A DNA stretch of 38,419 nt from Pseudomonas sp. CBZ-4 (GTDB lineage Bacteria; Pseudomonadota; Gammaproteobacteria; Pseudomonadales; Pseudomonadaceae): assembly GCF_000346755.1 (NCBI RefSeq), contig NZ_ANNV01000129.1, positions 1 to 38,419 of the forward strand, in the 5' to 3' direction. The position numbers were made by a program, and so were the translations under genes. Within the stretch, counting starts at the first letter, position 1, and each line of letters opens with the position of its first letter. Below the pieces are notes generated by a model, which was not told where the DNA came from, searched no databases, and saw nothing but the letters and a program-made list of their open reading frames with translations. Below are positions 8,823 to 16,888 of this stretch, piece after piece.

Positions 8823-10589
8823 ATGATCAGACAACATTGGCCCACCACTCACCCTGCGCAACTCTATCGCCCCGGGCACCACGGGAATACATTCAATACA
8901 AATACCCCACCCGGCAAAAAAGACACCCCTATTAACAACCAGACATCCAATAACACAAAACAACCCAGGCATCTGGATCGAATAGATACATCACTGGCCA
9001 AGGCCGCGGCAGCCGGAATTGATATATCAAAAACAAATCTTCCTGCTGGAATCGCCATACATCCCGACCTGATGTATTCATTTATATTCAACTCCGACAC
9101 CAATACATGGAGCATTGGCGGCAAGAATGTCAGTTACCTAACACCGTTCAACGTGGGCGCTGCAATTCCAGACTCTCAACCGCCCTTAACATTTTTTTCG
9201 TTGACACAGGATAACTGGGTACCCCATGTCAGCCTGCCGACGAAGGCTGCCCATGACGACGTTATCATCTTCAGCTCATCGGCCAGCAAGAGTGTGACAA
9301 TCACAAGCAAGGACCTGAATCCGGTAACACCGCAGGTTGTGGGGAAAAACGAAAAACTGGTTTTCCGCTATTCTGCTCCCGAGCGTCGCTGGAAAGCCGA
9401 GCACGTCGAAAACAAAACCAAGCCGCCAGTACCGCCTCAGAAGGACGTGGTCCAGCCGCCCTTCATACCCGACCGCAAGGATGTACAACGAATAGCACCC
9501 AACGGTCCCAAGACTGTCGTTGCACTGACTGATACCAACACGCCAGCGCACCTTCAGTTGCCCAAGCATGCAAATAATCGTGATCGTATTACCGTAACGT
9601 CAAGCGCCAGGACGCCAGTATCCATCGACGCCGACAACATCAATAACCCGGGGGCAATGAAGCTGGCAGCGGGAGAGACCTATGACTTCATGTATTTCGA
9701 CAAGACTAAAAAGTGGGAAATACTCAGTGCCCCGCACACCTACCATTCAGCCGCCCGATTGAATAACGGCAACGTGCCCGACCTGACCACGCCTAAAACA
9801 TTTATAGACATAAATTCAAAGGACTGGCAAAGCACAATCAATCTTCCAAGCGGTGCAAAAAATGGCAGCAGAATAATCATCCAGTCCAAGTCGGAACTTG
9901 CCGGCACCATCAACTACGGCACGGCCAAGGAAACGCTAAAGCCCGGCGAGACGATTTCATTTAAAGTCAACGAGCAGGGTCAGTGGGCCAGGGAAACCGT
10001 AACAATCGACCTGTTACTACTTTACAGTGACAAGGCGCGCAAACGATTGGGCGGTGAAGGTATGCACACTCGGCTGACTGAAGGGCTAAAACTGACCAAT
10101 GAAGCACTTGAAAACTCGGGCGCCAACTTCAGATTCCGCAGTACGGCGATGAAAGAGATACCGGCCAAGTCACACTGGCAATACCTGAAAGACCCCATCA
10201 ATGATCTGCGATCTGACCAGACGGTTAAATCCATGCGGGATAACTTAAAGGCTGACGGAATATATTACGAAGGCACGGAAATCGGCGGCGGCCTGGGCCA
10301 TGTCGGGCCCATTAACGATTTCACCCTGTCGGTAGGCTCCATCAACGCACCTACGACGGTGATGCGCCATGAACTGGGGCATAACATGGGTGTGCAACAT
10401 GGCGGGGAAAGCCGCTCGTACAATCAAGGCTACTCGAAATTCCGGACCGTGATGGGCGGCAACGACATACCCTTTTACTCGACCCCCCATCGATACACGC
10501 GTGACGGTCAACCGCTGGGCATAGACAACGAAATCGATGCCGTCCGCACGATGAACCAACTCTCCGCTCGGGTTGCGGGTTTGCGCTGA
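8823..10589 (+). CDS. Putative zinc metalloprotease (metzincin) with N-terminal tandem repeats
   Basis: This 588-aa protein ends in a reprolysin-like metzincin domain (about 395-588). HELGHNMGVQHG (516-527) supplies the HExxHxxGxxH zinc ligands H516, H520 and H526 and the catalytic E517, and M544 in FRTVMGGND is a plausible Met-turn. Before it lie three tandem units of about 80-90 aa (about 106-193, 222-301, 320-393), each with LP...A...D.I.I.S, then a G-E or N-E turn, F-x-Y/V and a closing W. A fragment of a fourth unit seems present at about 62-98. They look like beta-sandwich modules, but I do not recognise a named family. The N-terminus is hydrophilic, with no Sec or Tat signal, and export is unexplained. 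GC content is lower than in flanking genes. GGGAG precedes the ATG. Confidence 0.75.
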   Translation: MIRQHWPTTHPAQLYRPGHHGNTFNTNTPPGKKDTPINNQTSNNTKQPRHLDRIDTSLAKAAAAGIDISKTNLPAGIAIHPDLMYSFIFNSDTNTWSIGGKNVSYLTPFNVGAAIPDSQPPLTFFSLTQDNWVPHVSLPTKAAHDDVIIFSSSASKSVTITSKDLNPVTPQVVGKNEKLVFRYSAPERRWKAEHVENKTKPPVPPQKDVVQPPFIPDRKDVQRIAPNGPKTVVALTDTNTPAHLQLPKHANNRDRITVTSSARTPVSIDADNINNPGAMKLAAGETYDFMYFDKTKKWEILSAPHTYHSAARLNNGNVPDLTTPKTFIDINSKDWQSTINLPSGAKNGSRIIIQSKSELAGTINYGTAKETLKPGETISFKVNEQGQWARETVTIDLLLLYSDKARKRLGGEGMHTRLTEGLKLTNEALENSGANFRFRSTAMKEIPAKSHWQYLKDPINDLRSDQTVKSMRDNLKADGIYYEGTEIGGGLGHVGPINDFTLSVGSINAPTTVMRHELGHNMGVQHGGESRSYNQGYSKFRTVMGGNDIPFYSTPHRYTRDGQPLGIDNEIDAVRTMNQLSARVAGLR

Positions 10590-10649
10590 ATACCGGCCGC
10601 TTGCCATCACTTCGATCTGAATCAGCGCCATTTCGCTAGCGGACGCATG

Positions 10650-10689
10650 CGGGGTCGCAACTTACCTAACCGGTAAAACCAGGACCCCG
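10650..10689. terminator. Nested inverted repeats between convergent genes
   Basis: CGGGGTC (10650-10656) pairs with GACCCCG (10683-10689), and inside it TTACC (10662-10666) pairs with GGTAA (10672-10676). It lies between the convergent metalloprotease and AhpD-like genes. There is no clear T-run, so a bidirectional terminator or transcript-end structure is only a guess. Confidence 0.35.
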
Positions 10690-10708
10690 CCGCCTTCCGG
10701 TAAAACGC

Positions 10709-11146
10709 TTACTTCGGCATCTTGCGGAAACCCACCGCCAAGCGGTTCCAGCTGTTGATGGTGGCGATGGCCACGCTCAGGTCGATCTGCTCCTTGGCGC
10801 TGAATTGCTCGGCCAGGGCGTTGAAGTCTTCGTCCGGGGCGTGGGTGTGGCTGATCAGGGTCAGGCTTTCAGCCCAGGCCAGTGCCGCACGTTCACGCGG
10901 GGTGAAGAACGGCGTTTCGCGCCAGGCCGACACGGTGTAAAGGCGGCGCTCGGTTTCACCGCCCTTGCGGGCATCGGCGGTGTGCATGTCGAGGCAGAAG
11001 GCGCAGCCGTTGATCTGCGACACACGCAGGCGCACCAACTCCAGCAGCGGCAGCTCGATGGACAGTTTGCCGACGGCGGTTTCCAGGGCCATCATGGCTT
11101 TCATGGCGTCTGGGGAGGCAGTGTAGAAATCGGTACGGGTTTGCAT
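10709..11146 (-). CDS. AhpD-like carboxymuconolactone decarboxylase family protein
   Basis: This 145-aa protein has the AhpD core: ELVRLRVSQINGCAFCLDMHT carries the CxxC pair C48/C51 and H55, the catalytic set of alkylhydroperoxidase-type CMD proteins. The rest is helical, with the family's ERAALAWAESLT segment, and length matches single-domain members. Members reduce peroxides or act in thiol redox chemistry, but many have no known substrate, so a role in oxidative stress is only family inference. GGAG precedes the ATG. It is followed on the same strand, 98 bases away upstream in transcription terms, by the mechanosensitive channel gene; whether they share a transcript is unclear. Confidence 0.88.
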   Translation of the reverse strand: MQTRTDFYTASPDAMKAMMALETAVGKLSIELPLLELVRLRVSQINGCAFCLDMHTADARKGGETERRLYTVSAWRETPFFTPRERAALAWAESLTLISHTHAPDEDFNALAEQFSAKEQIDLSVAIATINSWNRLAVGFRKMPK

Positions 11147-11244
11147 GGTGGAACTCCAGAACGGTGGGGATTGGTGGCTAGATTAGTCACCGCACCGCTC
11201 GGGAGGAATATCCAATTCAGGCTAAGAACAGGTGACCAATCGCG

Positions 11245-12690
11245 TTACAGGCCGCGCTTGCGCAACCACTGCAAAAAGCCCTTCTTCACCGGCACCACCG
11301 GCGCTTCCTGAGTCAACACCTGCGCCGCATGCAGGCGGAAATCCAGCAGCGCCTTCATCGCCTCGCCAATGTCATGCCGCGCGTCCAGGCACGGCTTGAG
11401 GTATTCCTTTTCAATGCGGTACAGGGTGCAAAAAGTCTTCGCCGAAAAGTCTGCCAGCGCCGCCTTGTCGGAGAGGATGCCCGCCTCGCCAATCACCTCG
11501 CCCGGCCCCATGCGCCCGGCTTCGAACGTGTGGCCGTCCTTGATCAGCATCACCGAGACCACGCCGGTTTCGACGATAAACAAATGATCGCTGACCTCCC
11601 CCGCCGGCAAGATCATCTCGCCGCTGCGGTAGGTGTGCAGGGTCATGTTCTGGCTGAAGGTCTCTTTCTCATCCTGGCGCAAGGTGGAGAAAATCGGCGA
11701 GCGCTCCAGCAGGGCACGGGCGGCGGACATCGCCGATGGCGTGCTGCCTTCGGTGGCCGACAGCAGGCTCACCCCCGCCGCTTGCAGGTGGCGGAAGGCC
11801 AAATCGTACAGCTGGTTGCGCACTTCGCGCTTGAGGGCCATGGCCGGGACAAAACCGCTGATCTCGTATTCCACGCCACCACTGGCACTGGTCTTGAACG
11901 CGACACTGGGCGCCGGTGTGACCAGCAGCGGTCGGCACCCTTGCATCGCCCGCTCCAGCGCCTCGATGACGATCTGCGGGCGCGCATGGGGGCTGACTTG
12001 CAAGCTGACCGCCAGGCCGAACATATCCGCCGGGCGCGAAAAGTTGATGATCTTGGCCTTGGCCGCCAGGGAGTTGGGAATCACCGCCATGCTGCCCTGG
12101 GAGGTTTGCAGGCGCGTGGCCCGCCAGTCGATATCGGTAACCCGGCCTTCGGTGCCGTCGATGGAGATCCAGTCATCCAGCTGGTAGGGCTTGGTGGTGT
12201 TGAGTACGATCCCCGAGAACACATCGCTCAAGGTGCTTTGCAACGCCAGGCCGACGATGATCGCCACCGCGCCCGACGTGGCCAGCACGCCCTTGACCGG
12301 CAGGTCGAGCACATAGGCCAGGGCGGCGATGATCGCAATCAGGAAAATCACCGCGCCAAGCAAATCCTGCAACAACCGCCCGGTGTGCCCGACCCGCTGC
12401 ATCATCACCGCACCGAGCAACACCGTCAGCGTACGCGCCGCGAACAGCCACCAGCCAATCTGCAAGGCCGTGGCGGCCAGGTGCAAGGCGGTGTTGTCGG
12501 CATACGGCGCGACTTGCATGGGGTTCATGCCATCGTTGAACAGCACGGCGCTGAACACCGCGAAGATCAACAGGCGCGCGGCGAGCTTCCAGTTGGCGAG
12601 GTTGACGGAGATCAGGCGCCAGACGGCGATGTCGATGAAGATCAGCGCCAGGGCGCAGAACATCGGGTGATCGGAGATAAATGACGGCAT
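11245..12690 (-). CDS. MscS-type channel with C-terminal cyclic-nucleotide-binding domain
   Basis: This 481-aa inner-membrane protein combines several hydrophobic segments (about 1-170), an MscS core (TSGAVAIIVGLALQSTLSDVFSGIVLNTTKPYQLDDWI, VIPNSLAAKAKIINFSRP) and a C-terminal cNMP-binding domain (from about 345; SPIFSTLRQDE, GEMILPAGEVSDHLFIVETGVVSVM, MGPGEVIGEAGILSDKAALADFSAKT). The phosphate-binding cassette reads GEVIGEAGILSDKAALADFSA and lacks the Arg usual in CRP, so ligand binding is uncertain. It belongs to the architecture called bacterial cyclic-nucleotide-gated channels. The frame extends 39 codons upstream, but the ATG at 12690 has GGAG eight bases before it and begins just ahead of the first membrane segment. 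Confidence 0.88.
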   Translation of the reverse strand: MPSFISDHPMFCALALIFIDIAVWRLISVNLANWKLAARLLIFAVFSAVLFNDGMNPMQVAPYADNTALHLAATALQIGWWLFAARTLTVLLGAVMMQRVGHTGRLLQDLLGAVIFLIAIIAALAYVLDLPVKGVLATSGAVAIIVGLALQSTLSDVFSGIVLNTTKPYQLDDWISIDGTEGRVTDIDWRATRLQTSQGSMAVIPNSLAAKAKIINFSRPADMFGLAVSLQVSPHARPQIVIEALERAMQGCRPLLVTPAPSVAFKTSASGGVEYEISGFVPAMALKREVRNQLYDLAFRHLQAAGVSLLSATEGSTPSAMSAARALLERSPIFSTLRQDEKETFSQNMTLHTYRSGEMILPAGEVSDHLFIVETGVVSVMLIKDGHTFEAGRMGPGEVIGEAGILSDKAALADFSAKTFCTLYRIEKEYLKPCLDARHDIGEAMKALLDFRLHAAQVLTQEAPVVPVKKGFLQWLRKRGL

Positions 12691-13082
12691 CCAGGCGGCT
12701 CCAGGGCGAATGCGCTGAAGATCGCATGAAATGGGGGTTACGGGTATAGCGAAGGGCAAAATGTAGGCCGAGGTGCTGCAGTTGGACTTGCCTGACAGAG
12801 TGTCCAAACACTAAGTCAAGGCTGCAAGCACATGAGCAGCTCATATAAGTCTCTATATTGCATGCAGCCGCAATCTTTCGGAAACTTCTGAAGTGCATTT
12901 CAAGTTTGAAAGCCAGCCAAGACCACTAAAAAATTAGTTATAGCGGGTACGCGCCTGCAAATTTTTAATTTCAACAGAAATGGACTACGTGCTTTTGGGA
13001 AGCCAAATACTTGATATAAATTTAGTCCTGGATGAGGCTGAAAAAATATTGGCCACCCTCATCAGACAGAAGAGAAAACATC
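12691..13082. other. Gene-free interval with small palindromes, left edge of the AT-rich block
   Basis: No convincing gene is seen in these 392 bases. They contain an inverted repeat TTGGAC (12782-12787) / GTCCAA (12802-12807) and the 13-bp palindrome ATGAGC-A-GCTCAT (12832-12844). From about 12840 the composition changes to AT-rich. A 7-bp hairpin GATGAGG (13031-13037) / CCTCATC (13057-13063) lies 20 bases before the first gene of the next operon and could be in its leader. The interval must hold promoters for both divergent units; none could be placed with confidence. Confidence 0.4.
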
Positions 13083-13892
13083 ATGTCCAAAACAACAATA
13101 GAGGTCGTAATTATTGGCGCGGGACATATGGGAAGCGCAATCGCGCTCGGATTGAAACGCTCAAGCCTAAACATATTAATAACGGCCGTCGACCCTGACC
13201 TCGCGCGTAGGAATGCAATGACCACGATGGAAATATATACAGTAGAAGACCTACCAAATCATTCAACACCAGACCTTATTATTCTTGCAATACCACCACA
13301 AGCTTTCAAAAAAATGTCAACAAAAAATCTGAATCTTGAGCAATACGAAGGCCCCGTAATATCGGTCATGGCCGGGATACACTTATCCGAGCTAGCAGCA
13401 AAACTCAATACACCACAACTATGCAGGGCGATTCCAAATCTTGCCTGCGCCATCAATGAAGGCATGACAGCGCTAAGTTTTCATACGCAAATAACAGAGG
13501 AAAACATTCGACTCATCGAGGCGATTTTTTCAAGCCTCGGAAAAACAATCACAATTAAAGACGAAACACTCATTGATTCTGCTACAGCGCTGATTGGAGG
13601 AGGTCCTGCATACATTTCTTACTTTACAGCAGCCCTTATGGAATACGCTATTTCTACCGGATTCGATAAAGACCATGCCACCTCCATCGCAATTCAATCA
13701 CTACGTGGAACTACAACCCTTCTTAGCACAAGCCATAACCCACCAATGGCGCTTTGTGAAAAAGTCATGACACCTGAGGGAACAACAATACAAGCAATCA
13801 ACTTTTTCAACAGCATGCAACTCAGGACAATCATTGTCGATGGACTAAAACGGTCCCAAGACCGCTCAATAGAGCTAGGAAAAGGAGTCTGA
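13083..13892 (+). CDS. Divergent pyrroline-5-carboxylate reductase-like enzyme
   Basis: This 269-aa protein is of the P5C reductase family, which reduces a cyclic imine acid with NAD(P)H. The N-terminal Rossmann motif is VVIIGAGHMGSAIALGL. The family blocks LIILAIPPQ, SVMAGI, ALIGGGPAYISYFTAALMEYAISTGF and TPEGTTIQAINFFNSMQLRTIIVDGLKRSQDRSIELG are recognisable. The usual PNTP block reads PNLA and the usual SPGGTT reads TPEGTT, so the substrate may not be P5C. The start at 13083 follows AGAAGAG; the extra upstream frame has no family match. Codon use is AT-rich, unlike the flanks. It is the first gene of a four-gene operon, one base before the next gene. A housekeeping proC would be expected elsewhere in the genome. 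Confidence 0.85.
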   Translation: MSKTTIEVVIIGAGHMGSAIALGLKRSSLNILITAVDPDLARRNAMTTMEIYTVEDLPNHSTPDLIILAIPPQAFKKMSTKNLNLEQYEGPVISVMAGIHLSELAAKLNTPQLCRAIPNLACAINEGMTALSFHTQITEENIRLIEAIFSSLGKTITIKDETLIDSATALIGGGPAYISYFTAALMEYAISTGFDKDHATSIAIQSLRGTTTLLSTSHNPPMALCEKVMTPEGTTIQAINFFNSMQLRTIIVDGLKRSQDRSIELGKGV

Positions 13893-13893
13893 A

Positions 13894-14757
13894 ATGCAAG
13901 GATTAATTGATCACAGCGTAGCGATCCACGACCTAAAACACGAACTCACAAAAACCACAAAAGGGGTATATAAATTATACTTTGGTTTAGGTCAAACTTT
14001 GACATTGACCGACACACCCGACGTTTTCAAAGTAAGCCTAGCCGGGGTAAGACTGGGCCATTATCTGGTGCGATCATTCAGTTCTAGAGCAAATAAGAGA
14101 AGCTTTTTAGATATGGGCACGGGAAGTGGTGTCCATGCGTTACTGATACGCAAGCTTGGCAATAACGATATTACAGCTACCGATATCTCGGAGCGATCCA
14201 TTGAGCAGGCGAAAATCAACGAGCATATAAACTTCAGGCAACGCAGAATTTCTTTTTTTGCAAGTGATCTATTCACCGAAATCCCAGACAGACGATTCCA
14301 AACAATTATATTCAACCCTCCTGGCTGGAGAACCCCCTCCGAGTCTTTCGTTCAACAACTAGAAACCGAGGATCAGCCGACACAATTACCACTCCGCGCA
14401 ATGTTCTACGGTGACGCCGTCATTATGCGTTTTCTTGAAGATCTCCCGAATTACCTTGAGCCTAAGGGAGTCGCAATCGTCGGCCTCAATTCGCTAGTTG
14501 GAATACGCGACGTATTAGAACGGTACATCCGCAAACATAACAACAAGCCACCATTATTGTACAGATTGGTCGAACGCCACACATTCCCACTCATTCACTA
14601 TTCCGATCAATGGGAGAGCCTGAGTGACCACTTGAAAGGCGAATTCGCGAATTGGGAAAAACAAGATAAGGCCGCGTACTCTACCGATACAAATGGCAAC
14701 ATTTATTGGTCATACGAGATCATTGAATTCACTCACTGCCCGATGCATCAGCCATGA
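13894..14757 (+). CDS. Class I SAM-dependent methyltransferase with NPPGW motif
   Basis: This 287-aa protein has the class I SAM-binding fold: motif I FLDMGTGSGVHALLIRKLG (71-89), acidic motif II in ATDIS (95-99) and motif IV NPPGW (141-145). NPPY/F/W motifs are known in enzymes that methylate planar nitrogens (PrmC/HemK glutamine and adenine-N6 families). This protein is PrmC-like in motif order but lacks PrmC's usual N-terminal domain, so a small-molecule or protein nitrogen is a possible target. GGAG lies eight bases before the ATG, inside the end of the preceding gene. Its stop overlaps the transporter start as ATGA. It is AT-rich like its neighbours. The substrate is unknown. Confidence 0.8.
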   Translation: MQGLIDHSVAIHDLKHELTKTTKGVYKLYFGLGQTLTLTDTPDVFKVSLAGVRLGHYLVRSFSSRANKRSFLDMGTGSGVHALLIRKLGNNDITATDISERSIEQAKINEHINFRQRRISFFASDLFTEIPDRRFQTIIFNPPGWRTPSESFVQQLETEDQPTQLPLRAMFYGDAVIMRFLEDLPNYLEPKGVAIVGLNSLVGIRDVLERYIRKHNNKPPLLYRLVERHTFPLIHYSDQWESLSDHLKGEFANWEKQDKAAYSTDTNGNIYWSYEIIEFTHCPMHQP

Positions 14758-15665
14758 ACCCACTACAAATAAACATCGACCCACACACGTTACCGATTAC
14801 CTTATCGGTGTTCGCACACTTTCTACTGGGCGCATCATCTCTTTACTGGAAAGAACTCGGCGAGGTAACGCCCACAACTTTAGTTGCCTACAGAATAATA
14901 TTGTCCGCTTTCATCCTCAGTCTTTTCATCTTGCTTTTCCGCCGCCCTGACCAGCAACGACTCTTGAAACCAAGAATAGCTTTACGACATCTCTGCGCAT
15001 CATTCTTCATCGCTGCAAATTGGGCCGCATTTATTTGGTCCTCTATCAATGGATATATTCTAGAAAGCGCACTTGGCTATTTATTAGCCCCCTTTATTTC
15101 AATCACGCTAGGCGTAACACTCTATCACGATCCGATAAACGCAAAAAAAACAGCCTCTATCCTGACTGCACTTTGTTGCATTGCGGGGCTAATCCTGTTG
15201 ACAGAAAACCTAAACCACTGGATCTATTTAGTGATCGCCGCATCATGGGGACTCTATACATATATAAAAAAAGCAACCCCGCTCAACGCGGAACAAGGAT
15301 TACTTCTAGAAACTGTGTTCTTATCACTTTGCTTGCCACCAGCTGTTTTACTATTTGACCTAAAAATCTTATACCCCCACGAACTGCCAACACAAGCAAT
15401 CAACCTAATTTGGCTGGCTGGCGCGGTGTCCACAGCACCTCTATTAATGTTTTCTTATGCCGCTGGCAAAATACCACTCTCACTCACTGGCCTTCTGCAA
15501 TTCACACTACCCTTTACACTAATAACGATCTCATTTACCGCCTACGAACAAAAAGCACCACCCGTATCGCTAGCGATAATAATCACCACCACAACAATCC
15601 TTGCCACACTTATCATATACGACACTGTAGCCTCCCGACGGCCAAAGCAAGGTCATCACACATGA
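14754..15665 (+). CDS. EamA/RarD-type drug/metabolite transporter
   Basis: This 303-aa integral membrane protein has about ten predicted transmembrane helices and the two-repeat layout of the DMT superfamily. Its N-terminal half resembles RarD (LGASSLYWKELGEVTPTTLVAYRIILS, AANWAAFIWSSINGYILESALGYLLAPFISITLGV). Members move amino acids and other small metabolites, mostly outward. The gene overlaps both neighbours by ATGA, which ties the transporter to the same pathway as the methyltransferase and oxidase. The cargo is unknown, but export of the operon's product is the simplest inference. Confidence 0.87.
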   Translation: MNPLQINIDPHTLPITLSVFAHFLLGASSLYWKELGEVTPTTLVAYRIILSAFILSLFILLFRRPDQQRLLKPRIALRHLCASFFIAANWAAFIWSSINGYILESALGYLLAPFISITLGVTLYHDPINAKKTASILTALCCIAGLILLTENLNHWIYLVIAASWGLYTYIKKATPLNAEQGLLLETVFLSLCLPPAVLLFDLKILYPHELPTQAINLIWLAGAVSTAPLLMFSYAAGKIPLSLTGLLQFTLPFTLITISFTAYEQKAPPVSLAIIITTTTILATLIIYDTVASRRPKQGHHT

Positions 15666-16819
15666 AAAACATACATGACGTAATCGTTATCGGACTTGGC
15701 GTGATGGGCGCGGCAGCTCTTTGGAGAGTCGCGTCAAAATGCACCAGCGTGTTAGGTATTGACGCTGCCGGCCCCACACATTGTTACGGGTCGTCTCAGG
15801 GAGGTTCAAGGATATTCCGGCGCGCTTATTGGGAGGGCGAAAAGTACCTACCCCTTCTCAATCATGCAAATCTGTTATGGCATGAACTAGAGCAGCTTAT
15901 AGATCGGCAGATTCTATTTCGAACAGGGGGAATCTTCATCGGCCCCAACGCCAGCTGCGTAGTGGCCGGAAGCATTAAAACTGCCGAACAAGGAAGTATT
16001 GAACATGAGATTTTTACATCATCAAACGCCAGAGCACGTTTCCCGGCGTTTAATTTGCAGGATGATATACGCGCCATATACGAACCTGGTGCATATGTGA
16101 TTTCAGCATGCGATGCTAGATTGGGAATGTTAAACGAGGCAGTTCGTCAAGGCGCGACCCTTAAGTTTGGCGAAAGGATCGTGAAACTTGACAATCATAA
16201 TATTGGTATACGAGCCACGACAACAAAAGGCCATGTTTATTATGCAAAATCGGCAATCGTGGCAACGGGACCGTGGATCGCTACCGATCTTGTGCCAGAA
16301 CTCAACAACTGCCTTGAACCACGACGAGTTCCGATCTATTGGTTCAAGCCACACATAGACTCTGGGAAATTGTTTTCCAAAGAACATTTCCCCGTTTTCC
16401 TCTACGAGCGTAACGACGGAGGCATCCTCTACGGTGTCCCTTCGATCATCAGCAATGAACCAGGTGTCAAAATTGGCTTTCACAATAGACAGCAAGATCC
16501 AGCCACTCCTGACTGGAAGATCGCTCCGGTTCAAAGCAAGTATATAACTGAAATCTCCGAGACAGTTAAAAACCTATTCCCTAAGCTTGAATGTTTGCCC
16601 ATACAGGCAAAAAACTGCTTCTATACAATGAGCCTGGATGAGTCTTTTTTGATCGGAACAACTAAAACTCTGAAGGCAACTTACTTCGTTTCCGCTTGCT
16701 CAGGACATGGGTATAAATTTGCAACATCTATTGGTGATGCCTTGGCCAATATGGCCGTCGGCCAACAGCCCTGTTTTTCGCTATCAGCGTTCTCATCTGA
16801 TCGATTCAACATCGCATAA
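15662..16819 (+). CDS. FAD-dependent amine oxidase, sarcosine oxidase (MSOX/SolA) family
   Basis: This 385-aa flavoenzyme resembles monomeric sarcosine oxidase and N-methyltryptophan oxidase. The FAD-binding motif is VIVIGLGVMGAAALWRVA near the N-terminus. GSSQGGSRIFRRAYWEG corresponds to the family's GSxxGxxRIxRxAY block that holds active-site basic residues. C319 in NCFYTMSLDESFLIG sits where the family attaches FAD covalently. The C-terminal SACSGHGYKFATSIGDALANM is also typical. The family oxidises secondary amines, N-methyl amino acids or cyclic imino acids (NikD works on piperideine-2-carboxylate), giving peroxide. The reading frame extends far upstream, but the ATG at 15662 overlaps the transporter stop and begins at the Rossmann strand. 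Last gene of the operon. Confidence 0.87.
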   Translation: MKNIHDVIVIGLGVMGAAALWRVASKCTSVLGIDAAGPTHCYGSSQGGSRIFRRAYWEGEKYLPLLNHANLLWHELEQLIDRQILFRTGGIFIGPNASCVVAGSIKTAEQGSIEHEIFTSSNARARFPAFNLQDDIRAIYEPGAYVISACDARLGMLNEAVRQGATLKFGERIVKLDNHNIGIRATTTKGHVYYAKSAIVATGPWIATDLVPELNNCLEPRRVPIYWFKPHIDSGKLFSKEHFPVFLYERNDGGILYGVPSIISNEPGVKIGFHNRQQDPATPDWKIAPVQSKYITEISETVKNLFPKLECLPIQAKNCFYTMSLDESFLIGTTKTLKATYFVSACSGHGYKFATSIGDALANMAVGQQPCFSLSAFSSDRFNIA

Positions 16820-16836
16820 CTATTGAGGACGGATTA

Positions 16837-16856
16837 ATGGACGGCCCCATGTCCAT
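16837..16856 (+). terminator. Weak hairpin after the AT-rich operon
   Basis: ATGGAC (16837-16842) pairs with GTCCAT (16851-16856) around an 8-base loop, 17 bases after the oxidase stop. The tract after it is only mildly T-rich (ACATTTG). It lies between convergent transcripts, just before the pirin gene's end. Confidence 0.35.
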
Positions 16857-16888
16857 ACATTTGCCAACAATAGCTATGCGACAGGTTC

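Noticed and set aside
13031..13063. Leader hairpin GATGAGG/CCTCATC as a riboswitch
   Set aside because: A single 7-bp stem with a 19-base loop and no conserved core; it may matter but cannot be called a riboswitch.
12980..13198. 72-codon open frame upstream of and overlapping the P5C-reductase-like gene
   Set aside because: It has no ribosome-binding site, and its second half overlaps the reductase gene in another frame with a basic, low-complexity translation.
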